A stretch of 64,000 nucleotides of DNA from Pseudofrankia saprophytica (GTDB taxonomy: Bacteria > Actinomycetota > Actinomycetes > Frankiales > Frankiaceae), in assembly GCF_000235425.2 (NCBI RefSeq), contig NZ_KI912266.1, positions 2,981,671-3,045,670 on the forward strand, read 5' to 3'. Positions within the stretch are counted from its first letter, which is position 1. Every line of letters starts with the position of its first letter. The translations under genes and the position numbers were made by a program. The notes below the pieces were generated by a model, which worked only from the letters and a program-made list of their open reading frames with translations, searched no databases and was not told where the DNA came from. Below are positions 17,649-26,770 of the stretch, piece by piece.

Positions 17649-18752
17649 ATGCCAGCCGACCGCGCCCGAGAAGAAGGCCTCACCGATTCGGAGGTCGTCG
17701 CGCTTGCCAAGGCATTCCCCGATCAACCGGCCGCAGTGAGACTGCTACGACGAGGTTCGGTAGGCTTCCCGGAAGATAGGATTCCCTGGGCGATATCGAA
17801 CGGCTACGAGTTCTGGAGCGAGGTTGGTCGGCTTCTTGAGCATGGGGTTATATCGGGTGGGGCGACAAGGATCCTCGTCGCGGCGGGAATGATTTTTCCG
17901 GCGAACTCTGTCTTCGGGCAGGCGGATACAGCGCTAGTGGCCGTCCGGCGCGGCGGTTTCAGACGTCGCCGACCGGGGCCGAAGTTTCTGTTTGCAATAG
18001 CTGGAACGACGATTGCGGTCGTGGTTGCTGTCGCCGTGCTCGCCGCATTTTGGTCGGGCGACAAATCTAGGGACCTAGTTCCGAATGGTGTTCGATTCAC
18101 AGCAGGTGACCCGCAAGTAGAGTATCTCTCAGTTGATGGGATGGCCTTCGAGATGTCGCATGCCGACATGTCGGCGCTAGATGCTGAGGGAAACCGTCGA
18201 GTAGACGTGGAAGACTCAGCCTATGCGGAAGCGCACCCCGCTCACCTGGACGTGGGAATCTGTGTTCAGCCCGTCGGGCACACTGCGAAGTACAAGTTTA
18301 CGGGTCAACGAATGCTTCCGGTTCCTACTGGCGAATGCAAGGACCTGAAGAAGGTGCCGACCGCCTGGTCGAAGCAGTATCCCGTGCCCGAAGACGCTGA
18401 CCTTGAGAATGGAATTCGATTCACGGTGGTTGGCTCGGCTGCGCAATACATATCGATACGTGGAGCGGTTCTTCCTATCATGGATATCGGGGATGCTGAA
18501 ATATTCGATCAACGAGAGGGAAACTATAGTGGAGCGACGGTGGAGAGTGGCTACCTAGATCGACACCGCGGCTCGCTGCCAGATGGAACCGTAATTCGCC
18601 CTGCTGGAGGTCTGGAGGTGTCTATTTTCAATGAGTCTTCACGGCATCCGGTGGTCGATGCAAGCCAATGCGGAACGGCGCATCGACCAGTGTATGCTGT
18701 GCCGCCAAAATGGTTGGCCACCATCCCGATCGGTGCGGCGGTCGATTGTTAA
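17649..18752 (+). CDS. EAD1-like domain, one TM, duplicated extracellular domain
   Basis: 367 residues from ATG 17649. Residues 9-90 fit effector-associated domain 1: LTDSEVVALAKAFPD, then RLLRRGSVGFPED, a Trp-Ser-Glu helix, LLEHGV and FPANSVF. In conflict systems these small helical adaptor domains link sensors to effectors. An RRRR-rich stretch precedes one TM helix (112-135), predicting N-inside topology. The outer part holds two related units starting NGVRFTAGD (near 149) and NGIRFTVVG (near 260), each about 110 residues; their function is unknown. Base composition is lower in GC than the CHAT genes, suggesting recent acquisition. It follows the membrane-anchored CHAT gene by about 370 bases that carry an IS1380 relic. 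The EAD1 assignment is by motif from memory. Confidence 0.75.
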   Translation: MPADRAREEGLTDSEVVALAKAFPDQPAAVRLLRRGSVGFPEDRIPWAISNGYEFWSEVGRLLEHGVISGGATRILVAAGMIFPANSVFGQADTALVAVRRGGFRRRRPGPKFLFAIAGTTIAVVVAVAVLAAFWSGDKSRDLVPNGVRFTAGDPQVEYLSVDGMAFEMSHADMSALDAEGNRRVDVEDSAYAEAHPAHLDVGICVQPVGHTAKYKFTGQRMLPVPTGECKDLKKVPTAWSKQYPVPEDADLENGIRFTVVGSAAQYISIRGAVLPIMDIGDAEIFDQREGNYSGATVESGYLDRHRGSLPDGTVIRPAGGLEVSIFNESSRHPVVDASQCGTAHRPVYAVPPKWLATIPIGAAVDC

Positions 18753-20084
18753 TAACGCGATCTGGGATAGTAAGATCGACAATCGTTTCCCAATTGACGG
18801 TCTATCTGTGACCGTCGGCGCGCCGCGAGACGGGCTGGCCTGGCAGTCCTTGGGGGTGGCGGCGTAGCCGCCACCCCCATAGGTGCATGGCGGATGGCGG
18901 TGACCCGGAGGGGTTGTACGTGCCGTCCCGTGCGGGTTCAGGTTCGGTCGGCCGTTGGCTGGTCAGCAGGTAGGTCGTTGAGGGGGAGCCGCTCCCGCGA
19001 GTGACTCTCTGGTGGAGGCCTGAATCAAATCTAACGATTAGAAGCGAGTTCATGATTTTGTTGGCTGCGTGAATATTCGGCTGCCTACATGTCGACTGTG
19101 TAGCGCTCCTTGAGTGGCACACCTGCGAGCCGCTACAGCGGTAGGCCTCGTTCCACCTCGCGGCTACCAATCCCTCGAGTCGGTGCCGCGCAGTGCGACG
19201 AGGTCGCTGATGGATTCGATGGTGGCGAGGACGGCGTGGCTGGTTTGACGGTCCCGTGCGGTTTTCAGGTGCACGAGTCTCATCCCCGCGTCGGCCAGGG
19301 GCGGAGCGTCCCGCGCATGCCAGCTGGTGGCGGTTCAGCCCGCTGGGCAGGCGCAAAGGGGGCGAGGAGCGTGCGGGGTAGGCGAGGGTGGCGGCGCGTT
19401 GTGCGGCTTCGGCCGTGTGTTCGGCGCGGCGGCACGGCGCGTGGCGGCGCGCCGCGCGCCGCGGCCGACGGCGCGATGGGCGCGCTCGGCGCGGATGATG
19501 TGGCCGGTTCGGTGCGCGGCGGCGCGTCCAAGGAGTGCGGCGAGCTTGGCGGCGCGGCCCACAGCGCCATGTTTGCCGTCGCGCCCTTGGACTCGGCGCG
19601 GCCCTACGTCTATGCGCTGCCGCCGTTCCGCGCCGATGCAGGCGCGGTTCCTGCCGAACCCGAGCCTCGGCCCGTCGAGCGCGGTGTGGTGGCCGATGCC
19701 CATCCGGGCCGTCGCCGGTCTTGCCGGTGGGCGTTCACCACCGCGCGTCGGTCCCGGCTGGTGTTTGTCTGCGTGGACTCGGCTGCCGTGTCTGCGGCTG
19801 GGGCCACGGCGGCGGGCGATGCCGTGCTGCGGTCCGCGCCGGCCGGCGCGGTCGGCGCGGCGCGGCTGGGCACGCCGTTGCGCGTTCGGCGCGGTGGGCG
19901 TGCCGTTCGCGCCGCTGCCCTGCCGGGCCGAATCTCGACCGTTGCGGCGGCAAGCGTCGCCGGGCCGAGGCGGGGTTCGGCGGTGCGATGTCCCCTCCCA
20001 CGCCAGGCCTGCGCCGCCCGTTCGGCCCAGGTGAGGCGGGGTCCAGCGGGCGCCGAAGCGCCGATGGTCGCGAGCGCGGTCATG
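18753..20084. other. Long region without a supported gene
   Basis: About 1.3 kb. From about 19300 the sequence is extremely rich in GCG/CGC words, so all six frames stay open by composition alone. None of the resulting peptides looks like a protein family and no ribosome site supports a start. It may be a decayed gene or a repeat-derived spacer. Confidence 0.45.
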
Positions 20085-20225
20085 GCGGAGGACATCGCGA
20101 ACGTCATCGCGTACGACATCGCCGATCGAGATGGCGCTTTCGGGCACCACCGATGACATTGCGAGCGACACCACGCGCGACATCGCCACGCTGTAGGACG
20201 CCCGCGTGCATCGCGGACGGTATTG
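20085..20225. repeat. Direct repeat, left copy
   Basis: This copy begins GCGGAGGACATCGCGAACGT and is built on the motif GACATCGC/GTCATCGC. It is matched about 1.07 kb away at 21152. In the first 38 bases 35 are identical, and similarity continues through a block around CCGATGACAT to about GTGCATCGC. Confidence 0.7.
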
Positions 20226-20367
20226 CGAGCGATCCCCGCGCGAGCCGTCACTGGGTGGAGGCTGATGCGCCGTGCATCGCTGGCGCATCGCAGCGTCGTG
20301 TCCGGTCTGCCACCGTCCCGCTGGCTACGGTCATCCACAACGGGACTGCCGGGACGGGAGCAGATCA

Positions 20368-21013
20368 TGGTCGTGGCAGTGGTGTTCGACGTCGGCGAGA
20401 CGCTGCTGGACGACACCCGGGAGTACGGCGCGTGGGCGGACTGGCTCGGCGTTCCTCGGCATACCTTCTCGGCGGTGCTCGGTGCCGTCACCGCGGCGGG
20501 CCGTAACAACGTCGAGGCCTTCGCGTACTTCCGCCCCGGCTTTGACCTCGTCACTGAACGGCAGCGACGCGAGGACGCCGGTGTCGGCGAGACGATCGGG
20601 GACGCCGACCTCTACCCCGACGTCCGCCCCGCCCTCGCCGAGCTGCGGGCACGCGGCCGTGGGTCGGGATCGTCGGCAACCAGACCGCCAAGGTCGCGCG
20701 GCTGCTGCGCGCCCTCGACCTGCCGGCCGACGCGATCGCCACCTCGGGCGAATGGGGCGCCGCCAAGCCCGACCAGGCCTTCTTCGACCGCGTCGCCCAG
20801 TTCGCCCCCGCCGACCGGTCCGACATCGTCTACGTCGGCGACCAGCGGGACAAGGACATCCTGCCCGCCCGCAAAGCAGGGATGCGGACCGCGCACATCC
20901 GCCGCGGCCCCGCCGGCCACCTGTGGGCCGACCACCCTTCGGTCGTCGACGCCGCCGACTGGCGCATCAACTCACTGACCGAACTACCCGCCCTACTCCG
21001 CCCATCGACCTAG
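20368..21013 (+). pseudogene. HAD-superfamily hydrolase, one frameshift
   Basis: ATG 20368 opens a HAD fold with motif I VFDVGETLLDD and a cap region (RPGFDLVTERQRREDAG, DADLYPDVRPALAELRARG). At about 20662 the frame slips by one base. In the next frame the protein continues VGIVGNQTAKVARLLRALDL, then the DIVYVGDQRDKDILPARKAG motif IV block, to TAG 21013. Restoring one base in the CGGCCGTGGG stretch would give about 215 residues. Either a recent inactivation or a sequencing error is possible. It is bracketed by direct repeats at 20085 and 21152. It would be a phosphatase-like enzyme of unknown substrate. Confidence 0.82.
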
Positions 21014-21151
21014 ACAACTGGCAACGACCCGCGCTGCTGGTGCTTGGCTCCAGCGACGGCCCAGTCACTCGGACCGGTTACATGTCCGGCTCGCAAGGAG
21101 TCAGCGAGTGTGGCCGGACCGGGGCGGACCTCCGTAGGTGCTGAGGCCTTC

Positions 21152-21275
21152 GCGGAGGACATCGCGAGCGTCATCGCGCATGACATCGCTGGTCCGGGCG
21201 GCACTCTCGCGCATCGCCGATGACATCGTGAGCGTCACCGCGCGGGTATCGCCAGGCGAGGGTCGGCGTGCATCG
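21152..21275. repeat. Direct repeat, right copy
   Basis: This copy begins GCGGAGGACATCGCGAGCGT and aligns with the copy at 20085. The pair brackets the HAD pseudogene. Confidence 0.7.
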
Positions 21276-21364
21276 CCGGCATCGTGGCCTACCACGTTCG
21301 GAAAATGAGCCGGGAGTTCAGGCCCGACGCGACCGCGCCCATCGGAATGGCGGTTCTCGACTGG

Positions 21365-21823
21365 CTACTTGGGTGTGGCCGGGTGGAGAGGGCGAAAGCG
21401 CAGGAGGATCTCCACGTCGCCGTAGGCCTCTGTGAAGCGCAGCCCGGCGGGCAGGCTCGCAAGGGCAGCGGTCAGTTGGGTCACGTCGTCGCCGGGGGCG
21501 AACGTGATCTCGACGTCGCCGTCCACGGTCACCCGTACCTTGCTCGGCCCGCCCGTGGGAACGACTGACAGGGGGCCGTCTGCCCACTCGGCCTCGCCGT
21601 GGCTCGCGGCTGCGAGATGGCCCTCGCGACTGCCGCCGTCGGGCGTGTCGGTGTCGAATGCCAGTGGCCTGATCAGGCTGTTCGTCAGGCCGTGTCGGCG
21701 CGCGTAGGCATGGCCCGCCGCTGGCGATTCGAAGGGCAGATGCACTCCCAGTGCGCTCGCACGCTGTGGATCGGCGAAGTTGACGACGCCGAAAAGATGC
21801 TCTTCGTTCGCCCCGTCGGACAC
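21365..21823 (-). CDS. Hypothetical protein, 152 aa
   Basis: Start chosen at GTG 21823 because AGGAGG sits about six bases upstream; the ATG at 21838 overlaps that Shine-Dalgarno and is unlikely. The protein has an N-terminal part with GVVNFADPQRASALGVHLPF and AYARRHGLT. It ends in an acidic beta-like region (VRVTVDGDVEITFAPGDD, LTAALASLPAGLRF). No TM or signal peptide is seen. I do not recognise the family. It runs head-to-tail with the unknown gene at 21944-22315. Confidence 0.7.
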   Translation of the reverse strand: MSDGANEEHLFGVVNFADPQRASALGVHLPFESPAAGHAYARRHGLTNSLIRPLAFDTDTPDGGSREGHLAAASHGEAEWADGPLSVVPTGGPSKVRVTVDGDVEITFAPGDDVTQLTAALASLPAGLRFTEAYGDVEILLRFRPLHPATPK

Positions 21824-21943
21824 GTCGTTCCTCCTCATGGTCGGTCTGTCTGCTGCTGTTCGGCGGTGACGTCGGCCAGAGCCTGCCGATCGCTGGGCTC
21901 CGCCCGGCCGGTCGACGGCTAGCCGCGACCGTCGGTATCGGCG

Positions 21944-22315
21944 TCACGCCGCGACCGCCCTGGACAGCGCAGGTACCGGGGCCGCGCTGGCAAGCCAGCC
22001 GGAGATCTGGCCGTGATCGGTGATCTCCCAGGTGACCCGCAGCTGCACCGCCTCGTCGGTCACGACCGACACCAGGTGCGGCACGGCGACCCCATCGGAC
22101 TGCCAGGCGCAGTGAGGCCGGACCGGGCAGAGCACCACCGGCAGCGGGCCGTGCGCGCTGGCCTCGCGCGCGGCGGCGAGGATGCGGCCGACGGCCAGGG
22201 CCAGCCGGGTCAGCGCCGGTGAGACCGGCGACGGACAGCAGACCAGCACCCGTTCCCCGCGCGTTGCGGCCAGCGACCGGGCTGCGCTTTCCGGCGGGAA
22301 CGGATGCGACGCCAC
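21944..22315 (-). CDS. Hypothetical protein, 123 aa
   Basis: The frame opens at GTG 22315 and runs to 21944. Text such as GERVLVCCPSPVSPALTRLA, ALAVGRILAAAREA and LVSVVTDEAVQLRVTWEITD suggests a short alpha/beta protein, with two close Cys residues. There is no recognised family and no TM. A transposase relic begins about 50 bases upstream, so the original promoter or N-terminus may be lost. Confidence 0.55.
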   Translation of the reverse strand: MASHPFPPESAARSLAATRGERVLVCCPSPVSPALTRLALAVGRILAAAREASAHGPLPVVLCPVRPHCAWQSDGVAVPHLVSVVTDEAVQLRVTWEITDHGQISGWLASAAPVPALSRAVAA

Positions 22316-22369
22316 GAATACCGGGCCCCGAAGGGTGCAAGTATGCGGTTCCGCTGGCCAGGAGCTTGA

Positions 22370-23424
22370 TCAGGCGGCTCGTTGGTATTCGTGGAGGAGG
22401 CCATCGAGGCGGTCGATGCGTCTGATCGAGCCGCTTGGATCGCCGACTGAGGCTGGCCGATCGGGGATGTCGAGCTCGAGGCCGCGGTGGGGTCGTGCGG
22501 TGTTGTAGTGCTCGACATAGATCGACAGGATGTGTTCGGCGTGGCGCCGGTTCCAGATGAGGATCCAATCGAGGCATTCGGCGCGGACGGTGCGGACCCA
22601 GCGTTCGGCGAAGGCGTTCGCGCGTGGTGCCTGGACGGGTGTCTTGAGGATCCGGATGCTCTCGTCGGTGAAGACGTCGTCGAAGCCGGCGACGAACTTG
22701 GTGTCCCGGTCGCGGATCAGGAACGTGTACGGCCCGCCGTCGCCGAGCTGGTAGGTGAGGTTTCTGGCCTGCTGGGTGACCCAGGTGGCGGTGGGGTGTT
22801 CGGTGACGCCGGCGAGCCAGACGTGGCGGCGATCGAGCTCGACGAAGAACAGCACGTATAGCCGGGCCAGTGTGACGGTGTCGACGGTGAGGAAGTCGCA
22901 GGCCAGCACGCCACGGGCCTGGGCGCGCAGGAACTGTGACCAGCTCGGCCCGGCGGCGCGGCGGGGTGCCGGGCCCAGGCCGTGGCGGCGCAGGAGAGTG
23001 CGGACCGAGGTGGCGGATACCTGGACCTGCAGCTTGCGGCATTCCCGACGATGCGCAGGTAGCCCCAGCGCGGGTTCTCCCGGGCCAAGCGGAGGACCAA
23101 CTGCATCGTCGCGTCCTCAAGCCGGCGACCGCGATGCTGCTGTGGCTGGGTCCACCGTCTGCGGACCAGCTCGCGGTGCCAACGCAGCAGGGTGGCGGGG
23201 GTGACGAGGAACGCCGACCAGCGCGGACGGGGCAGGAGCTAAGCCAGGGTGGCCAGCAGCATCCGATCGGACGGGGCGTACCGCGGCCGGGCGACGTGGC
23301 GACGCAGCACCACCAGTTGGTGGCGAAGGACGGCGATCTCGACGTCCTTCTCATCAGGACGGCCCCCGAGACCGGCCACGCCGAGCAGCCTCCGGATCAG
23401 CAGGAACACGACCGTCGACACCAT
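22370..23424 (-). pseudogene. Integrase-core (rve) transposase, nearly complete but broken
   Basis: The minus-strand order is as follows. An N-terminus (VFLLIRRLLGVAG, EIAVLRHQLVVLRRHVARPR) runs to LLATLA and a premature TAG near 23240. The frame resumes with RWHRELVRRRW and LVLRLARENPRWGYLRIVG. A one-base loss in a G run near 23045 shifts the frame. The DDE core follows: VLACDFLTVDTVTLARLYVL, FLIRDRDTKF, NAFAERWVRTVRAECLDW, YNTARPHRGL. The stop is at 22370. It is a single-ORF family also present as fragments at 2360, 12796 and 26249. It lies downstream of, and appears to truncate, a CHAT-domain relic. Confidence 0.82.
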
Positions 23425-23449
23425 GCCGTCATGATCCCCGATGCGTCAT

Positions 23450-23870
23450 TTGCCCAGATCGGCGCCTCTGACCGTCCAGTTGCACCCCACACCCGTGCGT
23501 GGCCACGTGCAGGACCTTGGGCCGTGCGGTGTCGAGGAGGCGTTGTCGGGTGGCGTCCCGGCCCGTGAACGGGTGTGCGCCGAGTAGGGTAGCCCGGCGA
23601 CCTCCCGCGCCTCTATCTCGGTGTGTTCCGGCCGGGCACAGCGCAGGGAGAGGATGAACGGCACCTGGTCGGCGAAGTCCAGATCGAGGTCGGGATCACC
23701 GAGGACGAGCGGCGGGCCGGCCGGCCGGCGTGCCCGCGCCGCTGCGCGGGGTACGCGTGACGAGCCAGCGGGCGCTGGGAAGCGAGGTGACCACGTGCTC
23801 GTCGATGAGCCTTCGGCCCTGCGGGGTCTGGCAGGGTGGGTGCGAAGGCGGAGGTCAACACCGCGATGAG
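23450..23870 (-). pseudogene. CHAT-domain relic truncated by a transposase
   Basis: Three minus-strand frames join into the front half of a CHAT domain. They read PQGRRLIDEHVVTSLPSARW and LVTRTPR, then LVLGDPDLDLDFADQ with EIEAREVAGLPYSAH, then HPFTGRDATRQRLLDTARPK followed by VLHVATHG. The last block holds the catalytic His-Gly. The sequence then runs into the transposase at 23424, and the Cys half is missing. Two frameshifts separate the pieces. The wording (GDPDL, VLHVATHG) is closer to general CHAT proteins than to the HFACHG type of the intact genes here. Confidence 0.7.
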
Positions 23871-24092
23871 CTTGTAGCCGGAGGAACGCTGCTGTGGTCG
23901 GTGAGCGCGGCGGTGCCGCGCTCACCGACCACACGTTAGGGCCTATCTACACCGGGGACATCGGGGTGGCCCACAGTGCGGGTGCCCCCTTCTCCTCCGG
24001 CTGGCACGTCGCGGTTGCGCTGCCTCATGGTCGGTCTCCTTCCACCGTGTTGGTCAACTTATCCTTCTTGGCGGGCCAGGTTTCCGAATCCT

Positions 24093-24944
24093 CTAGCGCG
24101 TGATTTCCCACTCGTAGCGCCTGCCCTGTGGGCTCGGGTCTTGCCAGTCGATGACCCATGACCCGTCGTTCTCGCGGCGGGGCGCCGAGCAGACGCCGAA
24201 GCTGTTCTTCTCTCGAACATTTGGTCGGAAACCTGGATCCTTGAACGCGAAGGAGACGTGGAAGTCGGTCATGGGTGAGCGTCCGTTCGCGGGCATGTCG
24301 TCGTTCCACACGAGCCTGTCGTGCCCGCTCTTCCTGAGGTCCGCCCATAGTGCCCGCTGGGTGTAGCTGCAGTGCCAGGTCACCGGCTTGGTCAGGGTGG
24401 GCTTGAAGATCAGCCAGACGTACAGCTGGCCCTTGATCTCGAGGGCTGTAGAGCGAACCTGTGCTGGCCCGTTCGCGCTGTCGTCCACCCTGGCGTCGAA
24501 GGCGAAGTCGGACAGTTCCTTCGGCGGCTTGCTACCGAAAGTCGTGATCGGACGGATCATGCGGGCGACTAGCTGCGGGTTCGGATCGACCTCGACGGTC
24601 TCGTCGACCCTGTCGCCGCTGTCATCCAGGCCGATCGTCAGCTGGACGTGCACCTTCTCCTCGTTGGCTTCGGCCTGCCGACTGATGGTGTCCACGATGT
24701 CGCCCTCAAGCTGGCGGAGTTCCTTGCTGAGCGACGCGCGAGTGCCGCTGCGAGTGAGCCTGAAGTATCGGAGCAACAACCACAGAAAATAGCTGCCCGA
24801 GACTGCCGCGATGGCGCGTAGTACTACCTGGGCCGCGCCGCCGGTCCAGCCACTGAGTCCGGCGACGCTCGTACCAATCGTGCAGATGAAGGTGATCACG
24901 TCGCGCGCGCGGGCCCAGTCCACTTGTCGCGCATCATTACTCAT
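24093..24944 (-). CDS. Membrane protein, two N-terminal TM helices, unknown C-domain
   Basis: 283 residues from ATG 24944 with GAGGTGG nearby upstream. Two hydrophobic segments (about 16-34 and 40-60) are followed by a charged helix (RASLSKELRQLEGDIVDTIS). A C-terminal domain of about 180 residues, apparently beta-rich, contains KGQLYVWLIFKPTLTKPVTW, SYTQRALWADLRKSG and SWVIDWQDP. The C-domain should lie in the cytosol. I do not recognise it. GC is lower than in the CHAT genes. It is divergent from the small tail-anchored protein at 25261-25491, with which it may share a promoter region. Confidence 0.75.
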   Translation of the reverse strand: MSNDARQVDWARARDVITFICTIGTSVAGLSGWTGGAAQVVLRAIAAVSGSYFLWLLLRYFRLTRSGTRASLSKELRQLEGDIVDTISRQAEANEEKVHVQLTIGLDDSGDRVDETVEVDPNPQLVARMIRPITTFGSKPPKELSDFAFDARVDDSANGPAQVRSTALEIKGQLYVWLIFKPTLTKPVTWHCSYTQRALWADLRKSGHDRLVWNDDMPANGRSPMTDFHVSFAFKDPGFRPNVREKNSFGVCSAPRRENDGSWVIDWQDPSPQGRRYEWEITR

Positions 24945-25260
24945 TCTTGTCCACCTCTTGGCCCGAGGAGATCATGAAAGTGCTCCGCTGGATCGACATC
25001 GCCTGCAGGACAGGGCTTGAGACGCCTCCGGCCAGCGGAGGATCCACATCGATTCCGATCACGTCGCGTAGTCGACAAGCTCTTGGGGGCTTGGCAGTCT
25101 CTGCTGGTACGGCCCCTTTGTCGACACCGACTCGACCAGAATCTGAATACCGTCTGTAGTTGTTCTTGCACCCCGGGCTGTTTGTCTGGCAAACTGCACC
25201 TGCAGCAAAGGGCTTCGGCGCGGTGGCATTCGCGAGGGACTTTCACGGGGGAGAGCCGTC
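24945..25260. promoter_or_regulatory. Divergent intergenic region
   Basis: 316 bases lie between a minus-strand membrane gene and a plus-strand small gene. They must hold both promoters. I saw no clear operator. Confidence 0.4.
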
Positions 25261-25491
25261 ATGGCAGGGACATCCATCAAATCGGCTCCAACGAACTGCG
25301 GCACGTCGCACAGTGAGCCGGCCTCGACCGGTGGTGAAGGCGGTCAGGCGATGGACGCAGGCATCGACGGTCATGCCCTGCTGGCGGAGCTGCCGTTCGC
25401 GGGCCGTATTCCGGCAGCGGTGTATCTCGTCGCGGCCCTGATGGTCGCGGCCCTGCTCGTCAGCCTGTTGGTGACACCGCTCAACCACTAG
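25261..25491 (+). CDS. Small tail-anchored membrane protein, 76 aa
   Basis: ATG 25261 is preceded at good spacing by GGGGGAGA, which supports real translation. A polar Gly/Ser/Glu-rich N-terminus of about 50 residues is followed by one hydrophobic segment at the very C-terminus (AAVYLVAALMVAALLVSLLV), so the product would be tail-anchored or a small single-span peptide. It is divergent from the two-TM protein at 24093. The size and layout recall small membrane toxins or accessory subunits, but nothing in the sequence proves that. Confidence 0.6.
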   Translation: MAGTSIKSAPTNCGTSHSEPASTGGEGGQAMDAGIDGHALLAELPFAGRIPAAVYLVAALMVAALLVSLLVTPLNH

Positions 25492-25701
25492 CTGGCGACG
25501 GAGCTTCTCGAAGGCCAGCGAAGCGCCGTAGCGCTCTGCTGCGATGGCGCCCGAGGTCAGCGTGCGGCACCCACCGCGCAGTGGCCAGCATTCGGTAGGC
25601 GAGCGCGAGGCGCGTACCTCGCCTGCGCCGACGGCCTGGGGGCCAGGCGGTGCTCGGGGGTTAGGAACATCGTTGGTCCTGTCTCGAGGTAAGTACAGCA
25701 A

Positions 25702-25725
25702 GGCGCCGGGGTCATGCCCGGCGCC
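25702..25725. terminator. Strong hairpin, possible terminator
   Basis: GGCGCCGGG, loop GTCATG, CCCGGCGCC: a perfect 9-bp GC stem about 210 bases after the 25261-25491 gene. It has no U tract, as is common in actinomycetes. Confidence 0.55.
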
Positions 25726-25984
25726 ATTCGTTACTGCTGAGTAGCGAGCAGCGGTAGTCAACGCGTAGTCCCGCGGTACTCCCGCATGCTCGACCAGGCC
25801 TCACGATACGCACACTATTCGGACGTCGGCAAGCGTGACGCCGCGCACCGTCTCGTTGTGGGACGTTCGACACGTAGCCGGCTCATAACAGGCGGCTTGC
25901 TCGAGTCGATCCGTGGCTGGTTAGCCGGCTGAAATGCCAGGCCGGCGGCCCGATGGTGCCACCGACACCCCGGGTGCCACAAAG

Positions 25985-25996
25985 TCGATATATCGA
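25985..25996. promoter_or_regulatory. AT-rich palindrome TCGATATATCGA
   Basis: A perfect 12-base palindrome in otherwise GC-rich DNA, flanked by ATCGAT-like words. It could be an operator or recombination core. No partner gene is identified. Confidence 0.3.
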
Positions 25997-26248
25997 ATGA
26001 CTGATCGATCTGCCAATAGTGACGTCGAGGTCAAAATCATCGTGACACCTCGTGCCGAAAATACAATGACACCGGGTGTCGAAATAACCGCAGCCCGGAC
26101 GCCGCGGCATTCGGCTTCCTGAGGTAACCGGGACAGGTCACGTGCGCGATGCGAGGGCCTGTATCGTGCCTGAACTCGGTTTCGGGCCGTTGACTTGCGG
26201 CTTTGCCGCCAGGCCTCATGGCGCGCGATCGTGGCTCATGGTGCTGCG

Positions 26249-26740
26249 ATGGTGTATCTGGCCACGGTGCAGGTGTTCGGCTGGCTCGTCCTACTGACCC
26301 GCGGCGACGTAGCGAGCGCGACCGAACTGTTGGTGCTGCGCCACGAAGTTGTAGTGCTGCGACGCCAGGTCGGATGTCCCCGGTTCACCGGGCCAGACCG
26401 CGCGGTCCTGGCCGCGCTGGCCCGGCAGCGGCCTCGGGACGTCGTGTCGGTTGGTGACCCCGACGCCGCCGCTGGCCTGGCATCGCCGTCCGGTTCGTCG
26501 ACCGTGGAATTACCCGCATCGGGTGGGTCGGTCCGCCGGTGGATGACGAGTTGCCGACGTTGGTGGTCCGCCCGGCTCCGACAACCCGACCTGGGGGCAT
26601 CGCCGCGTCCAAGGCCCTCTCGGCGATCCGCACCCCCACCGCCGCCGCGGCTTGGTGGCGCCCGACCTGCAGGCCGCCCGACTCGTGCCGCGCGGCGCCC
26701 GCTGCGCCCGCGCCGCCGCGGGCGACCGGGTAAAGAAGGC
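26249..26740 (+). pseudogene. Integrase-core transposase, N-terminal fragment
   Basis: From ATG 26249 the peptide reads [16 protein letters not shown], then [20 protein letters not shown] and [14 protein letters not shown]. After a frameshift near 26440 a further stretch ([20 protein letters not shown]) continues the same domain. This is the same family as at 12796 and 22370. The DDE core is absent, and the next recognisable sequence is an unrelated integrase. Confidence 0.7.
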
Positions 26741-26770
26741 CCGCCGGCCGCCCGCAACCAGCTGAGCGCA

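Larger units (their letters stand above)
25492..26248. other. Intergenic region
   Basis: No supported gene. It contains the hairpin at 25702-25725, the AT-rich palindrome at 25985-25996 and a cluster of GACACC/GGTGTC words near 25970-26090. Confidence 0.4.

Noticed and set aside
19335-20288. Long overlapping frames on both strands
   Set aside because: GCG-rich composition removes stop codons. No frame has a family match or ribosome site.
20085-21275. CRISPR-like array from the repeated GACATCGC words
   Set aside because: There are only two long copies about 1 kb apart with a gene between them and no regular spacers.
22182-22861. Plus-strand frames over the transposase relic
   Set aside because: Antisense to the recognisable DDE domain.
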